Counted from the stretch's first letter, positions 24,290 through 33,328 are shown. The stretch: DNA of 45,466 nucleotides from Euryarchaeota archaeon UBA549 (GCA_002495645.1 DAGF01000095.1:1-45466), one strand, 5' to 3'. A program made the numbers and translations. Notes: generated by a model from the letters alone, not told the origin.

Positions 24290-25939
24290 ATGCCGACCCT
24301 CGCTTATTTCACGGCCGAAATCGGTCTTTGGTCCGAACTCCACACCTATTCCGGCGGCCTTGGCGTCCTTGCCGGCGACCATGTGAAATCAGCCGCTGAT
24401 GCGAACCTCCCCTTGGTGGCCATCAGTCTGCTTTACCGCGAGGGATACGGCCGCCAACATTTGGATGCGAAGGGCGACCAGTCCGAAACGTACGCTCCCA
24501 TCGACCCTGCAGAACACCTGACCAACACCGGGAAGACCATCCAACTCCAATTGGACGGTTCAACCCTGTACGCCAGTATCTGGAGAACTGATGTTGTGGG
24601 TGTTTCAGGTCATGTCGTCCCCGTCTACTTCCTCGACACCTTTCACCCCAACAATTCTGCAGATTTCGTTGGCCTCGGAGCACGACTGTACGGTGGCGAT
24701 GACGACACCCGTGTCCGTCAGGAATACCTCTTGGGTGTTGGCGGCGTTCACGCGCTCCAGACCCTCGGGCACGATTTTGCTGGCATGCACCTCAATGAGG
24801 GACACTGCACCTTTGCCATGCTGGAGATGCTTCGTCAGGGATGGACCCGCGAGGAACTGGCGCAGCGAACATTGTTCACCACCCACACGCCGGTTCCGGC
24901 AGGGCACGACCGCTTTGAATGGTCGCTGGTGCGCGATGTGATTGGCGAGCTCCTGCCCGACGATGCTCAAGACTTGGTTCGAAACGCCGGCGATTCGGAA
25001 GAAGCGCGCCGCTGTTCCATGTCCCACCTCGCCGTGGCCTTGTCAACCTCCGTCAACGCTGTGTCCAACCTCAACGCTCAGGTGGCTTCCACGATGTTCG
25101 GAAGCACCCACATTGCCCCCATCACGAACGGCGTCCACCACATCACGTGGACCTCACCGCAGATGACCGGCTTGTTTGATGTTCATCTCCCCGGCTGGAA
25201 GGAGGACCCAAGCCAGTTGGGATACGCCGGCAGTCTGCCCGACGATGCCTTGCTTGAGGCTCGTCAAGCCAATCGGCGAATGCTGAGGGAGTTGGTGCGT
25301 GTATCAACCGGTGTGGAATTGGAGGAAAACCGCCTCACCATCGGATTTGCACGCCGTTTCGCCACCTACAAACGCGCGAATTTGGTGTTCAGCGACCTTG
25401 AGCGACTTCGAGCCATCGGTGCAGACCGCATTCAATTCGTCTTCAGCGGGAAAGCCCATCCAAAAGACGAGGGTGGCAAACAATTGATTCGCGACATCTT
25501 TGCGTCTGCGGGTGAAGTCGCCAACGACATCCCGGTCGCCTTCATTGAGAATTATGACATGGACACCGGCCTTGCGATGACCAGCGGTGTCGACATCTGG
25601 CTCAACAACCCCATTCGTCCCTTGGAAGCCTCCGGCACCTCGGGAATGAAAGCCGCCATGAACGGCGTGCCCAACTGCTCCATCCTCGACGGGTGGTGGC
25701 CCGAGGGCTGTGAACACGGCGTGAACGGTTGGGCCATCGGTGAGGCCGAAGATGACCGAGACGATGCAAGGGACGCTGAAAACATCTACAACGTCCTCGA
25801 GCATGAAGTGCTTCCCCTCTGGGACGAAGGGCCGCAGCGTTGGGCCAAACTGATGCGAGCCAGCATCGCCACCTCGGCCCGATTCACCGGGGCTCGGATG
25901 ATCGCCGACTACCTTCACTTCTACGACCGATTTTCCTGA
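24290..25939 (+). CDS. glgP: Alpha-glucan phosphorylase (GT35)
   Basis: This cytosolic PLP enzyme would release glucose-1-phosphate from maltodextrin or glycogen ends. The short archaeal/bacterial form (549 aa) lacks the long N-terminal regulatory region of animal phosphorylases. It begins AYFTAEIGLWSELHTYSGGLGVLAGDH in split form: FTAEIGL, then SGGLGVLAGDH. Later motifs are FTTHTPVPAGHD, TIGFARRFATYKRANL, FSGKAHPKD, and EASGTSGMKAAMNG with the PLP lysine at about K454. The frame is open to 24272, but the ATG at 24290 gives the family start (MPTLAYFTAE); AAGGTG just before it could be a weak Shine-Dalgarno. It is probably in an operon with malQ. Its 3' end overlaps the convergent amylase gene by 19 nt. 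Confidence 0.94.
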   Translation: MPTLAYFTAEIGLWSELHTYSGGLGVLAGDHVKSAADANLPLVAISLLYREGYGRQHLDAKGDQSETYAPIDPAEHLTNTGKTIQLQLDGSTLYASIWRTDVVGVSGHVVPVYFLDTFHPNNSADFVGLGARLYGGDDDTRVRQEYLLGVGGVHALQTLGHDFAGMHLNEGHCTFAMLEMLRQGWTREELAQRTLFTTHTPVPAGHDRFEWSLVRDVIGELLPDDAQDLVRNAGDSEEARRCSMSHLAVALSTSVNAVSNLNAQVASTMFGSTHIAPITNGVHHITWTSPQMTGLFDVHLPGWKEDPSQLGYAGSLPDDALLEARQANRRMLRELVRVSTGVELEENRLTIGFARRFATYKRANLVFSDLERLRAIGADRIQFVFSGKAHPKDEGGKQLIRDIFASAGEVANDIPVAFIENYDMDTGLAMTSGVDIWLNNPIRPLEASGTSGMKAAMNGVPNCSILDGWWPEGCEHGVNGWAIGEAEDDRDDARDAENIYNVLEHEVLPLWDEGPQRWAKLMRASIATSARFTGARMIADYLHFYDRFS

Positions 25940-28635
25940 GCGGTCTCATCTTCGATCGCCGCTTCAAACTCGGACTTTGGAGGGTTTCTTCCGGTCAAGA
26001 CCAGCATCAGGACCAGCAGGAAGACCACACCGACCAAGACATTTCTCATCGTGTCGGCTGAAGAGGTGGAGGCGGTGGCGTCATCGTCTTCACATGGCTC
26101 ACACATCGCAACGGGACATGGTTCGTCAGCAGGGTGCTCGTACGTCTCACCGCAGCATAGATCGCAAACTTGCATGTTGGTTTCGGTGCTCGTTCCGTTC
26201 GTCTCATTCCCAGTGCCTTCACCGGAGATCCCGTTGGAGTGGTTGGTGGTCTCGTTGGTTGAACCATCACCCGTTGAACCATCTGTTTGGTTGGTTGTCG
26301 TGTTGCCCGTGTCCGTTTGGTTTGCGGAATTGTTCTCCTCTGCCACATCGTAGGTGCAACTGCCGTCATCTTGGGTCGCCTCAGCGTTGTAGTTCGTCGC
26401 AGTCTCGTCGGTGCAGCCCATCACCGGTGTTGGCGGGTAGGTGCAACTGCCGTCGTCTTCGCTCGCTGCGGGGTTGTAGTTCTCGGCGTTCACATCCGTG
26501 CATCCCGGGATGGTGGTGGTGCCACCCGTGTCGTTGGCGGGTGGGTTCTCGCTTTGTGCGTTCAACTCAATCACGGATACCGAGTGAGCCCCCACTGAAA
26601 GTTGACCCGACTCGAGCACGGCATCGCCAAAGCGCACCGTATCGTTGTCCGTGAACCCGTCCACTTGCGTTGGCGCACCCCGATTCAACACCACCGACAT
26701 GACTTGGTCGTCATGGCTCATGTTGTACACCAGAAGATTGGGCATGGCCAGACGTGTGCCGTACTCGCCTTGACGTAGGGCGATGGATTCCAAGCGAAGT
26801 TGGCCCAAGGCCGAGATGTTTTCGAAGAGAGCGGCTTCGTGGTCGCTCCACATGACCTCGTTTCGGTACATGTGCCGGTTGTCGGGGTCTGCACCACCGT
26901 ACTCCCCGTACTCATCCCCGTAATACAGGAGCGGTGCGCCTGGTGTGGTCAAAAGCCAACCGTAGGCTTGGAGGGCTGCATGATAGGCAGAGATGTCGCC
27001 GGGTTGACCCGGCAGTCCATCCTCCGCCCACTGGTTGTAGGCATCGCCCGTGCCCGTATCCGCCCGGCTGGTCAAACGTGAAACGTCGTGACTGCCAACA
27101 TAAGGGACCATCAGCGAACCCGCTGTGTACTGGTCTTGACTTCGGTTGGTCCAGTAATCCAGATGCTGGTAGTTCTCGTTGCCCGAAACAAAGACGTTGT
27201 CAACGACGGCATGGTAGAGCACGAAGTCAGCCTGGCCGTCCAAACCCTGAGGTCCCATGTAGGCGTTGATGGCGCCGTACTGTTCCTGATTTGCTTGCAA
27301 GGAATGACCTGACCATCCCATCGCCGTTTCGCCTTTGAGATAAACATCGGTACCCACCGTCTCGAATCGTTGATTGATTTGAGCGACCAAATTGGAGACT
27401 GCGAGGTTTTCAACATGCTTGACCGCATCAATGCGCGCCCCGTCGAGGTCAAAGGTCTCCATCCACCACAGAGCGTCGGCGATGAATTGTTCGGATGCGT
27501 TTCGGTTTTTCCAGTTCACATCAGGCATGTAGGACGTGAATTGGCAGTCAAGACGATGCTCGGTCCAATCACAGTCGGCCTGACCGCAAATACAACCGCT
27601 GTTGAACCACTCGGGGTGAGCATCGTGGTATTCGTGGTCCTCGTGAACGTGATTCACCACGAAATCCATCATCACGCGAATGCCTGCGTCGTGCGCAGCG
27701 TCGATCATCGCTTCGAGTTCCTCGGGCGTTCCCAAACGCGGGTCCACGCCTCGTGCTTCAACCGGCCAATAACCGTGGAAGGCGGCCACGTCGTGCACAC
27801 CATCGGCGGCTTTCCCCGTGCCGTCGGCCGCCGTGTTGAACGGTGTGAGCCACAGAGCATTCACACCGAGGTCAGCAAAATAGCCGGATTGAATCATGGA
27901 GGTTACACCGGCAAAGTCTCCACCCTGCCAATCTGCACCTTGGGCGGCACCGGTGGCCACACCATCGTTGCTCTGGTTGCCGTTAACAAAACGGTCGGTC
28001 ATGATCATGTAAATCAGAGCGTCCTCCCAAACAAAGGAGGCGTGAGGCCCACGCCAAAAGGGCACCAAGAGGTCATAGGCGACATGGCCTTCCACATCGA
28101 GTCCCTCAATGAGCAGACTGTGCTTGCCATCGCTCAACCCAGTCAAATCCAGAGTCCATGTCGAAGAAGCAGCGTCCCAGGTCGCACCGCTCAGGGCAGT
28201 GGGTGTACCATCGGGTCCTGCCAGTGATGAGCCGGGATGATAGACAACATGCAATTCATCACCCGTGATGGAGGCCGAATAGTGGGGACGGGCGTGGTCA
28301 TTGACCCGAAGAAGCGAGTTCTCAATCTCATCACAATACACGCGCTCGGGGTTGCTCGGGTCAAAGATGAAGGCGTCGTCAACGACGAATTTGTAGCAAT
28401 ACAGTCCTTCATCCAATTCAACATCAACCGACCACACGCCGTTGCTCTGGGTCATGTTCAACCGTGTATTCCAGTCCCACTCGCCAACCAATTGGACGGT
28501 CTGCCCAGGCCCGTTGTACGTCAGCGTGGTGGCCGTTGAGGAGCGGCCTTCATCTGCACTGACGTCGTTGGCAAGCAAGGGTGTGGCGACCACAGCAACA
28601 AGAACAACCACGATGAAAAGAGCCGTTCGTTGCAT
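25921..28635 (-). CDS. Secreted, membrane-anchored GH13 alpha-amylase with glycosylated stalk
   Basis: This 904-aa extracellular amylase is the last gene of the transporter operon. Signal peptide: ALFIVVVLVAVVATPLLA. Residues about 35-115 form a CBM48/CBM20-like starch-binding module (VQLVGEWDWN). The GH13 barrel (about 200-620) shows DFVVNH (324-329), GARIDAVKH (nucleophile D403), LKGETAMG (acid/base E436) and GSHDVSR (D517), so it should be active. After the C-terminal sandwich come two copies of a GCTD...DDGSCTY repeat (711-733, 740-762). An Asn/Thr/Gly stalk with eight N-x-S/T sequons follows (768-815), then six cysteines within 824-848, and a membrane helix (VLVGVVFLLVLMLVLTG). It starts 3 nt after the malK-like gene; AGGGGG within that gene's end can serve as its Shine-Dalgarno. 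Confidence 0.93.
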   Translation of the reverse strand: MQRTALFIVVVLVAVVATPLLANDVSADEGRSSTATTLTYNGPGQTVQLVGEWDWNTRLNMTQSNGVWSVDVELDEGLYCYKFVVDDAFIFDPSNPERVYCDEIENSLLRVNDHARPHYSASITGDELHVVYHPGSSLAGPDGTPTALSGATWDAASSTWTLDLTGLSDGKHSLLIEGLDVEGHVAYDLLVPFWRGPHASFVWEDALIYMIMTDRFVNGNQSNDGVATGAAQGADWQGGDFAGVTSMIQSGYFADLGVNALWLTPFNTAADGTGKAADGVHDVAAFHGYWPVEARGVDPRLGTPEELEAMIDAAHDAGIRVMMDFVVNHVHEDHEYHDAHPEWFNSGCICGQADCDWTEHRLDCQFTSYMPDVNWKNRNASEQFIADALWWMETFDLDGARIDAVKHVENLAVSNLVAQINQRFETVGTDVYLKGETAMGWSGHSLQANQEQYGAINAYMGPQGLDGQADFVLYHAVVDNVFVSGNENYQHLDYWTNRSQDQYTAGSLMVPYVGSHDVSRLTSRADTGTGDAYNQWAEDGLPGQPGDISAYHAALQAYGWLLTTPGAPLLYYGDEYGEYGGADPDNRHMYRNEVMWSDHEAALFENISALGQLRLESIALRQGEYGTRLAMPNLLVYNMSHDDQVMSVVLNRGAPTQVDGFTDNDTVRFGDAVLESGQLSVGAHSVSVIELNAQSENPPANDTGGTTTIPGCTDVNAENYNPAASEDDGSCTYPPTPVMGCTDETATNYNAEATQDDGSCTYDVAEENNSANQTDTGNTTTNQTDGSTGDGSTNETTNHSNGISGEGTGNETNGTSTETNMQVCDLCCGETYEHPADEPCPVAMCEPCEDDDATASTSSADTMRNVLVGVVFLLVLMLVLTGRNPPKSEFEAAIEDETAQENRS

Positions 28636-28638
28636 GAT

Positions 28639-29433
28639 TTAAGCCCCCTTCTGAGCGTCAGCTTGTGGGCGCAAGAGGGTGTTGGCTGTGTCCACCAAAT
28701 CATCGAGGTGGCGACACAGGAAGGATTGGACAAATTCGTTCGCAGGTTGCTGGTAGGCCTCAAGCGGTGGAGCGTGTTGTTGAAGCACGCCACGGTCAAG
28801 AATCGCTACGCGGTCAGCGAGGGTCATCGCTTCAATTTGGTCGTGCGTGACGTAGATGGTGGTGGTTCCCAGTTCATCGTGAAGACGACGTATCTCTTGC
28901 CGCATTTGGTGGCGAAGTTCAGCGTCCAAATTGGAGAGCGGTTCATCCATGAGCAGGACCTTTGGCCGTCGAATCAAAGCACGGCCGAGCGCAACACGTT
29001 GGCGCTGACCGCCGCTGAGTTCCTTCGGTTTCTTGTCCAGGTGCTCGTCGAGCTCGAGCATCATCGCCGCCTCCTTGACCCTAGAGGCCATTTCAGCATC
29101 AGAAAGCCGGTCTTTTCCTTTGACCATGCGAAGACCAAAGGTCAGGTTGTCCCGAACCGTCATGTGTGGATAGAGCGCGTAGGATTGGAACACCATGCCC
29201 AAACCTCTGGCGCCGGCTGGGAGATGATTGACGGTTACGTCATCGATGCTGATTTCACCTTCCGTGACCTCTTCCAGTCCCGCAAGCATACGCAGCGTGG
29301 TGGATTTTCCACAACCCGAAGGACCGAGCAGGACAAGGAATTCACCGTCATTGACCTCTAAATTCAAACCCTTGACAGCTTCAAATCCATCTTCATAGCG
29401 TTTTGATACGTTTCCAAATTTCACACTTACCAT
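28639..29433 (-). CDS. Maltodextrin ABC transporter ATP-binding subunit (MalK-like, without regulatory domain)
   Basis: This is the CUT1-type sugar transporter ATPase. The 264-aa protein has GPSGCGKST (Walker A, 37-45), Q83 in VFQSYALYPH, LSGGQRQRVALGRAL (139 on), LLMDEPLSNLD (Walker B and D-loop) and the switch histidine in VTHDQ. MalK proteins are usually about 370 aa, with a C-terminal TOBE/regulatory domain. Here only about 40 residues follow the ATPase core, so that domain is missing and the usual binding of MalT or EIIA cannot occur. The frame extends upstream to 29547, but that part is antisense-like; the ATG at 29433 is preceded by GGGGTGA (29444-29438), which contains the stop of the malG-like gene. 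Confidence 0.93.
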   Translation of the reverse strand: MVSVKFGNVSKRYEDGFEAVKGLNLEVNDGEFLVLLGPSGCGKSTTLRMLAGLEEVTEGEISIDDVTVNHLPAGARGLGMVFQSYALYPHMTVRDNLTFGLRMVKGKDRLSDAEMASRVKEAAMMLELDEHLDKKPKELSGGQRQRVALGRALIRRPKVLLMDEPLSNLDAELRHQMRQEIRRLHDELGTTTIYVTHDQIEAMTLADRVAILDRGVLQQHAPPLEAYQQPANEFVQSFLCRHLDDLVDTANTLLRPQADAQKGA

Positions 29434-29437
29434 GTTC

Positions 29438-29444
29438 TCACCCC
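29438..29444 (-). promoter_or_regulatory. Shine-Dalgarno GGGGTGA for the malK-like gene
   Basis: GGGGTGA on the minus strand includes the TGA stop of the malG-like gene and lies 4 nt before the ATG at 29433. This implies coupled translation. Confidence 0.5.
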
Positions 29445-30685
29445 TTGACGCCTCCAGCGGAAAGTCCCTCGATGAGGAACTTCTGGAAAAACAGGAACAG
29501 CAACGCGACGGGCAGACTGACCAGCAGGCTGGCAGCAGCAAAATCACCCCATGCCTGCCCGGTGCTGGAAATCATGGACGCAAGGCCCACGGGCAAGGTG
29601 TACATATCGTTGGACGTGTTAAACGTCAGCGCGAGGAGGAACTCGTTCCACGCCGCCAAGAAACTGAACAGCGCCGTCACGGCCACCGCAGGAAGAGAAA
29701 GCGGCAGGACGACCTTGGTGAAGACCTGAAATTGGGTGCAACCGTCGAGCAGGGCGGCTTCTTCCAACTCCCGAGGGACGGTGTCAAAGAATCCCTTGAG
29801 CATCCAAACACACAACGGAAGGGCTGTCACACAATAGGCCAAAATCAGACCAAGATGAGAATTTAGCAGGCCGAGCGTTTTCATGACGAGGAAGTACGGA
29901 ACGAGGATGATGATGCCAGGGAACATCTGAACCAGCAAGAAGACAAACATCGAGACGTCTCGTCCGGTGAACTTGTATCGACTGAAAGCGTACCCTGCGG
30001 GGATGGCGACGGCCAAACCCATCAGGGTCGTACCGACGCTGACGATGAGGGAGTTGCGCATCCACGTCCAGAAGGCTTCGCTTCCGAGCATGTTGGCGAA
30101 GTGTTCACCGGTATAAGGCCCACCAAGGGTACCGCCCAAAGCGTTGCCCGGCGAGAGCGCAATGTCAAGAATCCAAACAAGGGGCAACAAGGTCAGCACC
30201 ACGAAGTGCAAGAGAACAAGATGGGCACCGATGGAGCGGAGCCGGGGCTCGTAGCGTTGATTTCTCGCAAGCCCGTATTCAATGGCTTCAAGGGACATTC
30301 GTCGGGTGGACCACGCAGAAACGGGACGACTTGACACCCACATCAGGGTAAAGGCACCCGGTCCCACCAGCCAGCCTTGCATCCAAATGTCAAATCCAGT
30401 GGCTGGAGAGGACAACAAGCGTACGAGCCCGATGAGCAGCAGGCAACCTCCGAGCACCAGCGCTGAGTTTCGCCTTGAGGGGTTGGCTTCCTCGGGAAGC
30501 GTGTTGACCAAGACCCCGATGACCACGACGCCAAGGACACCCAACAGCGCATTGGATTGGGTGCCTCGCAAGAGGTCGACCGCCAAGAGGACGATGTTCA
30601 CCACGAAGCTCACCAACAGCCATCGCTGGAGGGTGCTGACCTCGACGGGCGTGTACCATTGGCGCACGGTGGACTCGGAGATCAT
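29438..30685 (-). CDS. Maltodextrin ABC transporter permease (MalG-like) with extra N-terminal membrane domain
   Basis: This is the second permease of the sugar importer (415 aa). The C-terminal 280 residues are a standard MalG unit: a first helix LLHFVVLTLLPLVWILDIAL, an outside loop, further helices, and the EAA coupling loop (PRELEEAALLDGCTQFQVF, followed by LPLSLPAVA), ending in FFQKFLIEGLSAGGVKG. Before it lie about 140 residues with four hydrophobic segments (about 24-40, 46-62, 76-92, 105-118), which ordinary MalG lacks. The ATG at 30685 overlaps the stop of the preceding gene as ATGA (30685-30682), a classic coupled arrangement. The longer open frame up to 30766 lies inside that gene and is not used. 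Confidence 0.92.
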   Translation of the reverse strand: MISESTVRQWYTPVEVSTLQRWLLVSFVVNIVLLAVDLLRGTQSNALLGVLGVVVIGVLVNTLPEEANPSRRNSALVLGGCLLLIGLVRLLSSPATGFDIWMQGWLVGPGAFTLMWVSSRPVSAWSTRRMSLEAIEYGLARNQRYEPRLRSIGAHLVLLHFVVLTLLPLVWILDIALSPGNALGGTLGGPYTGEHFANMLGSEAFWTWMRNSLIVSVGTTLMGLAVAIPAGYAFSRYKFTGRDVSMFVFLLVQMFPGIIILVPYFLVMKTLGLLNSHLGLILAYCVTALPLCVWMLKGFFDTVPRELEEAALLDGCTQFQVFTKVVLPLSLPAVAVTALFSFLAAWNEFLLALTFNTSNDMYTLPVGLASMISSTGQAWGDFAAASLLVSLPVALLFLFFQKFLIEGLSAGGVKG

Positions 30686-33306
30686 GCAGCGGCCTCCGTT
30701 GCTTGTGTGCGTTTCATGTAGGTCCACGAAAAGGCGACCAGCATCATGAAGATGACCACAGACCACGCGGCAGCAACACCGTATGCGCCGTCCCTGAAGG
30801 CCACATCGTAAACGTAGGTGATGAGAATGTCCGTTTGTCCTGGCTCACCGAAATACAGGTCCGGACCGCCATCGGTGAGCAAGTAAATGACGTTGAACAT
30901 GTTGAATGTCCAGATGAAACCGAGCAAAGAAAGCGGCACGAGGGCGCTCTTCAAATTCGGGAGCGTTAGGTGTCTGAAGGTGTCCCAAGCACCCACGCCA
31001 TCGAGTTGAGCCGCCTCGTACATCTCTCGAGGAAGGGCCTGAAGGGCACCGCTCAAGGACATCATCATGAACGGCACACCGAGCCAGATGTTCACGAAAA
31101 TGACAACGATTTGGGCACCCGTTGGCTCGGCGAGGAAGTGAAGATCGGTCCCCAAGACGGCGTTGACCAAACCTTCGGGTTGGAACATGCCCTTCCAAAC
31201 GAGCACGGAAATGTAGGAGGGAATCGCCCACGGGAGAAGAAGAACCGTTCGATACGCCGTTTTTCCACGGATATTGGCGTACTGAAGAACCATCGCCAAA
31301 AACAGGCCCAAGCCAATGTGGGCTGCGACGTTCACCACCGTCCACACCAGCGTAAACAAGGTGACACGAAGGAAGCCCGAGGCCGTGAAGACCTCAATGA
31401 AATTCGCCAAGCCGATGAAGGCTTGGTCGCCAAGTCGGGTTGCATCAGCGTCGGTAAAGGCGAGCCAAATTCCGTACAACACCGGATAGAAGGTGAGGAT
31501 GGCGAGGGCAAACATCGCTGGTGCGATGTAGAAATGCGCTGACCTTCCGTGAAGACGACCGGCTCGCACATCCATTGCTCGGCCGTACCCCAGCAGCACA
31601 ACAAGCGAGAGGAAGATGGCACCCAACGCAAACAAGACCGGGGAGGTATCACCTGCACTTGGGAGTACATCGCCCACCGTTGTGCTCAAACTTGCCTCAA
31701 AGACCACGGACGAATCGCCTCGAACCACGACCTCGTGAAGGACATTTGGCAGCATGCCGGTGAGGTCGCATTCCACCAAGGCGGCACCCACTGGAATGAT
31801 GCGTTCGCCGTTTTGTTCAACCATCTCTTCGCCGTCTGCTGCACAGGATGAATAATGAGGCAAGGCTTCGCCTGAGAAGGTGGATTGTACCAAGCGACTG
31901 TGAAGTTCTCCGTCAACGAAAACAGTGTAAGTGGACGAACCGTCGGTGGTGAAGTTCACAGGCACGGTCCGATAACCACGGTTTTCTGGCGGTGCATCAG
32001 CGCGTTGCAACCCGTCAACGATGGAAATCAATTCCTCGTTTGCACCGGTCAACGCCTCTTGAGCCGTGGCCGTTTCGGTGTAGACTTGCTCAAAGGCGGT
32101 CACCAGAGGACCGTAGACCATCGCCATGGCCCGCGTGGTGGGTGCGGGTGTTCCTGCCTGAATTTGGTCCATGAAGCCGGAGAGGACCGGATCAGCGTTG
32201 ATGTCGGAATCATTGGTCAATGAAACGTGCGTGGGCAGGGTGTAGGTATCCAAAGCAAAGGATTTCTGCACATCCTCACTTGACAGGAAGAGGGCAAGGT
32301 CCACAGCGGCCATCTTGTGGGAACTCTGTTTGCTTACCGTCCAACCCTTGTAGGTCACCAAAGGCGCCACTCGCTCACCCGTTTCGGCGATGGTGGGCAA
32401 CATCGCTTGACCCACATCAAGGCGGCTCGCTTCGTAGGTGGCCCAATTCCATGGTCCGTCAACGATCATGGCGGCTTTTGAGCCGATAAACTGGTTTTTC
32501 ATGCCCTCCGTTTGGGTGCCGGTGGCAACGACACCGTGTTCGAGTTCCAAATCCAGCAGCCAGTCAAGGGCCTCGGCAGACCCTGAGGAATTCAACATCG
32601 GCTGTCCAGTTTGGTTGAACAGCGAACCGTTGTAGCCTGCTTGGAAACCAAACCACCAGTAAGCGGATTTCACCGGAAGAGCGAGCCCCTGCACGTCTTG
32701 GTAGGTCAGCGTTTGAGCCGCTTGTAGCAGGTCATGTTGTGTCCATGAAGCATCGGGGTAATCGACCCCTCTTGCATCGAAGAGGGCCTTGTTGTAGACC
32801 AAAGAGAGAGCATCTTGGCTCGCTGGAAGACCGTACAAGGCATCCCCGTACCTCATGGCATGAAGCGAGCGAGCATCGAATTCGGCACGCTCAACCGGGG
32901 TGAGATGAGGACGAAGGTCCTCTAAGAGCGGAAAACCGTCAACACGAACCTCCCCAATAGCGCCCAACTGGTCGCTGGATAAACGCATGAGGTCAGGTGC
33001 TTCACCGCCTTGTGCAGCGGTCATGAACAGGTTGTCTGCATCCCCGAAAGGAACGAGTGCCACATCAACGGTCACGTTTGGATGCAGTGACTCAAAGGCC
33101 CTGACCGACTGAAGAAAGACGTTCTCTTCCTTGCTTTCGGCAGCAAAGGTGTGCCAGACGGTCAAGGTGATGGCTTCGTCTTCACCACCAATCTCAGCCT
33201 GGCTGACATTGCTACCGCCCAGACAACCTGAGATGAGCAACGCACCCACCACAAGGAACGCCAAGCAAACCTGCTTGGCCCTTGGCTGGCGACCAATCAC
33301 GGCCAT
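30682..33306 (-). CDS. Fused maltodextrin-binding lipoprotein and permease (MalE-MalF)
   Basis: One 874-aa chain carries two ABC importer parts. Residues 1-28 are a lipoprotein signal with lipobox LLISGC (Cys28). About 45-460 is a CUT1 substrate-binding protein (starts ITLTVWHTFAAE; includes GPWNWATYEASRLD and TYKGWTV). A Cys-containing sandwich linker follows (about 460-560). From about 568 a MalF-type permease begins, with helices PVLFALGAIFLSLVVLLGYG and AMFALAILTFYPVLYGIWLAF and the EAA loop MYEAAQLDGVGAWDTFRHLT (about 760-780). Topology is consistent: the binding domain is outside, followed by membrane helices. It is the first gene of the operon with the malG-like, malK-like and amylase genes. 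TTTAATT lies 23-29 nt upstream with no Shine-Dalgarno. The substrate is inferred from family and from the amylases around it. Confidence 0.92.
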   Translation of the reverse strand: MAVIGRQPRAKQVCLAFLVVGALLISGCLGGSNVSQAEIGGEDEAITLTVWHTFAAESKEENVFLQSVRAFESLHPNVTVDVALVPFGDADNLFMTAAQGGEAPDLMRLSSDQLGAIGEVRVDGFPLLEDLRPHLTPVERAEFDARSLHAMRYGDALYGLPASQDALSLVYNKALFDARGVDYPDASWTQHDLLQAAQTLTYQDVQGLALPVKSAYWWFGFQAGYNGSLFNQTGQPMLNSSGSAEALDWLLDLELEHGVVATGTQTEGMKNQFIGSKAAMIVDGPWNWATYEASRLDVGQAMLPTIAETGERVAPLVTYKGWTVSKQSSHKMAAVDLALFLSSEDVQKSFALDTYTLPTHVSLTNDSDINADPVLSGFMDQIQAGTPAPTTRAMAMVYGPLVTAFEQVYTETATAQEALTGANEELISIVDGLQRADAPPENRGYRTVPVNFTTDGSSTYTVFVDGELHSRLVQSTFSGEALPHYSSCAADGEEMVEQNGERIIPVGAALVECDLTGMLPNVLHEVVVRGDSSVVFEASLSTTVGDVLPSAGDTSPVLFALGAIFLSLVVLLGYGRAMDVRAGRLHGRSAHFYIAPAMFALAILTFYPVLYGIWLAFTDADATRLGDQAFIGLANFIEVFTASGFLRVTLFTLVWTVVNVAAHIGLGLFLAMVLQYANIRGKTAYRTVLLLPWAIPSYISVLVWKGMFQPEGLVNAVLGTDLHFLAEPTGAQIVVIFVNIWLGVPFMMMSLSGALQALPREMYEAAQLDGVGAWDTFRHLTLPNLKSALVPLSLLGFIWTFNMFNVIYLLTDGGPDLYFGEPGQTDILITYVYDVAFRDGAYGVAAAWSVVIFMMLVAFSWTYMKRTQATEAAA

Positions 33307-33328
33307 GTTTGACCCAAAGGGATGGCTG

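Noticed and set aside
30970..31542. Plus-strand frame of 190 codons inside the MalE-MalF fusion gene
   Set aside because: It is antisense to conserved permease sequence; Lys/Arg/His-rich random composition.
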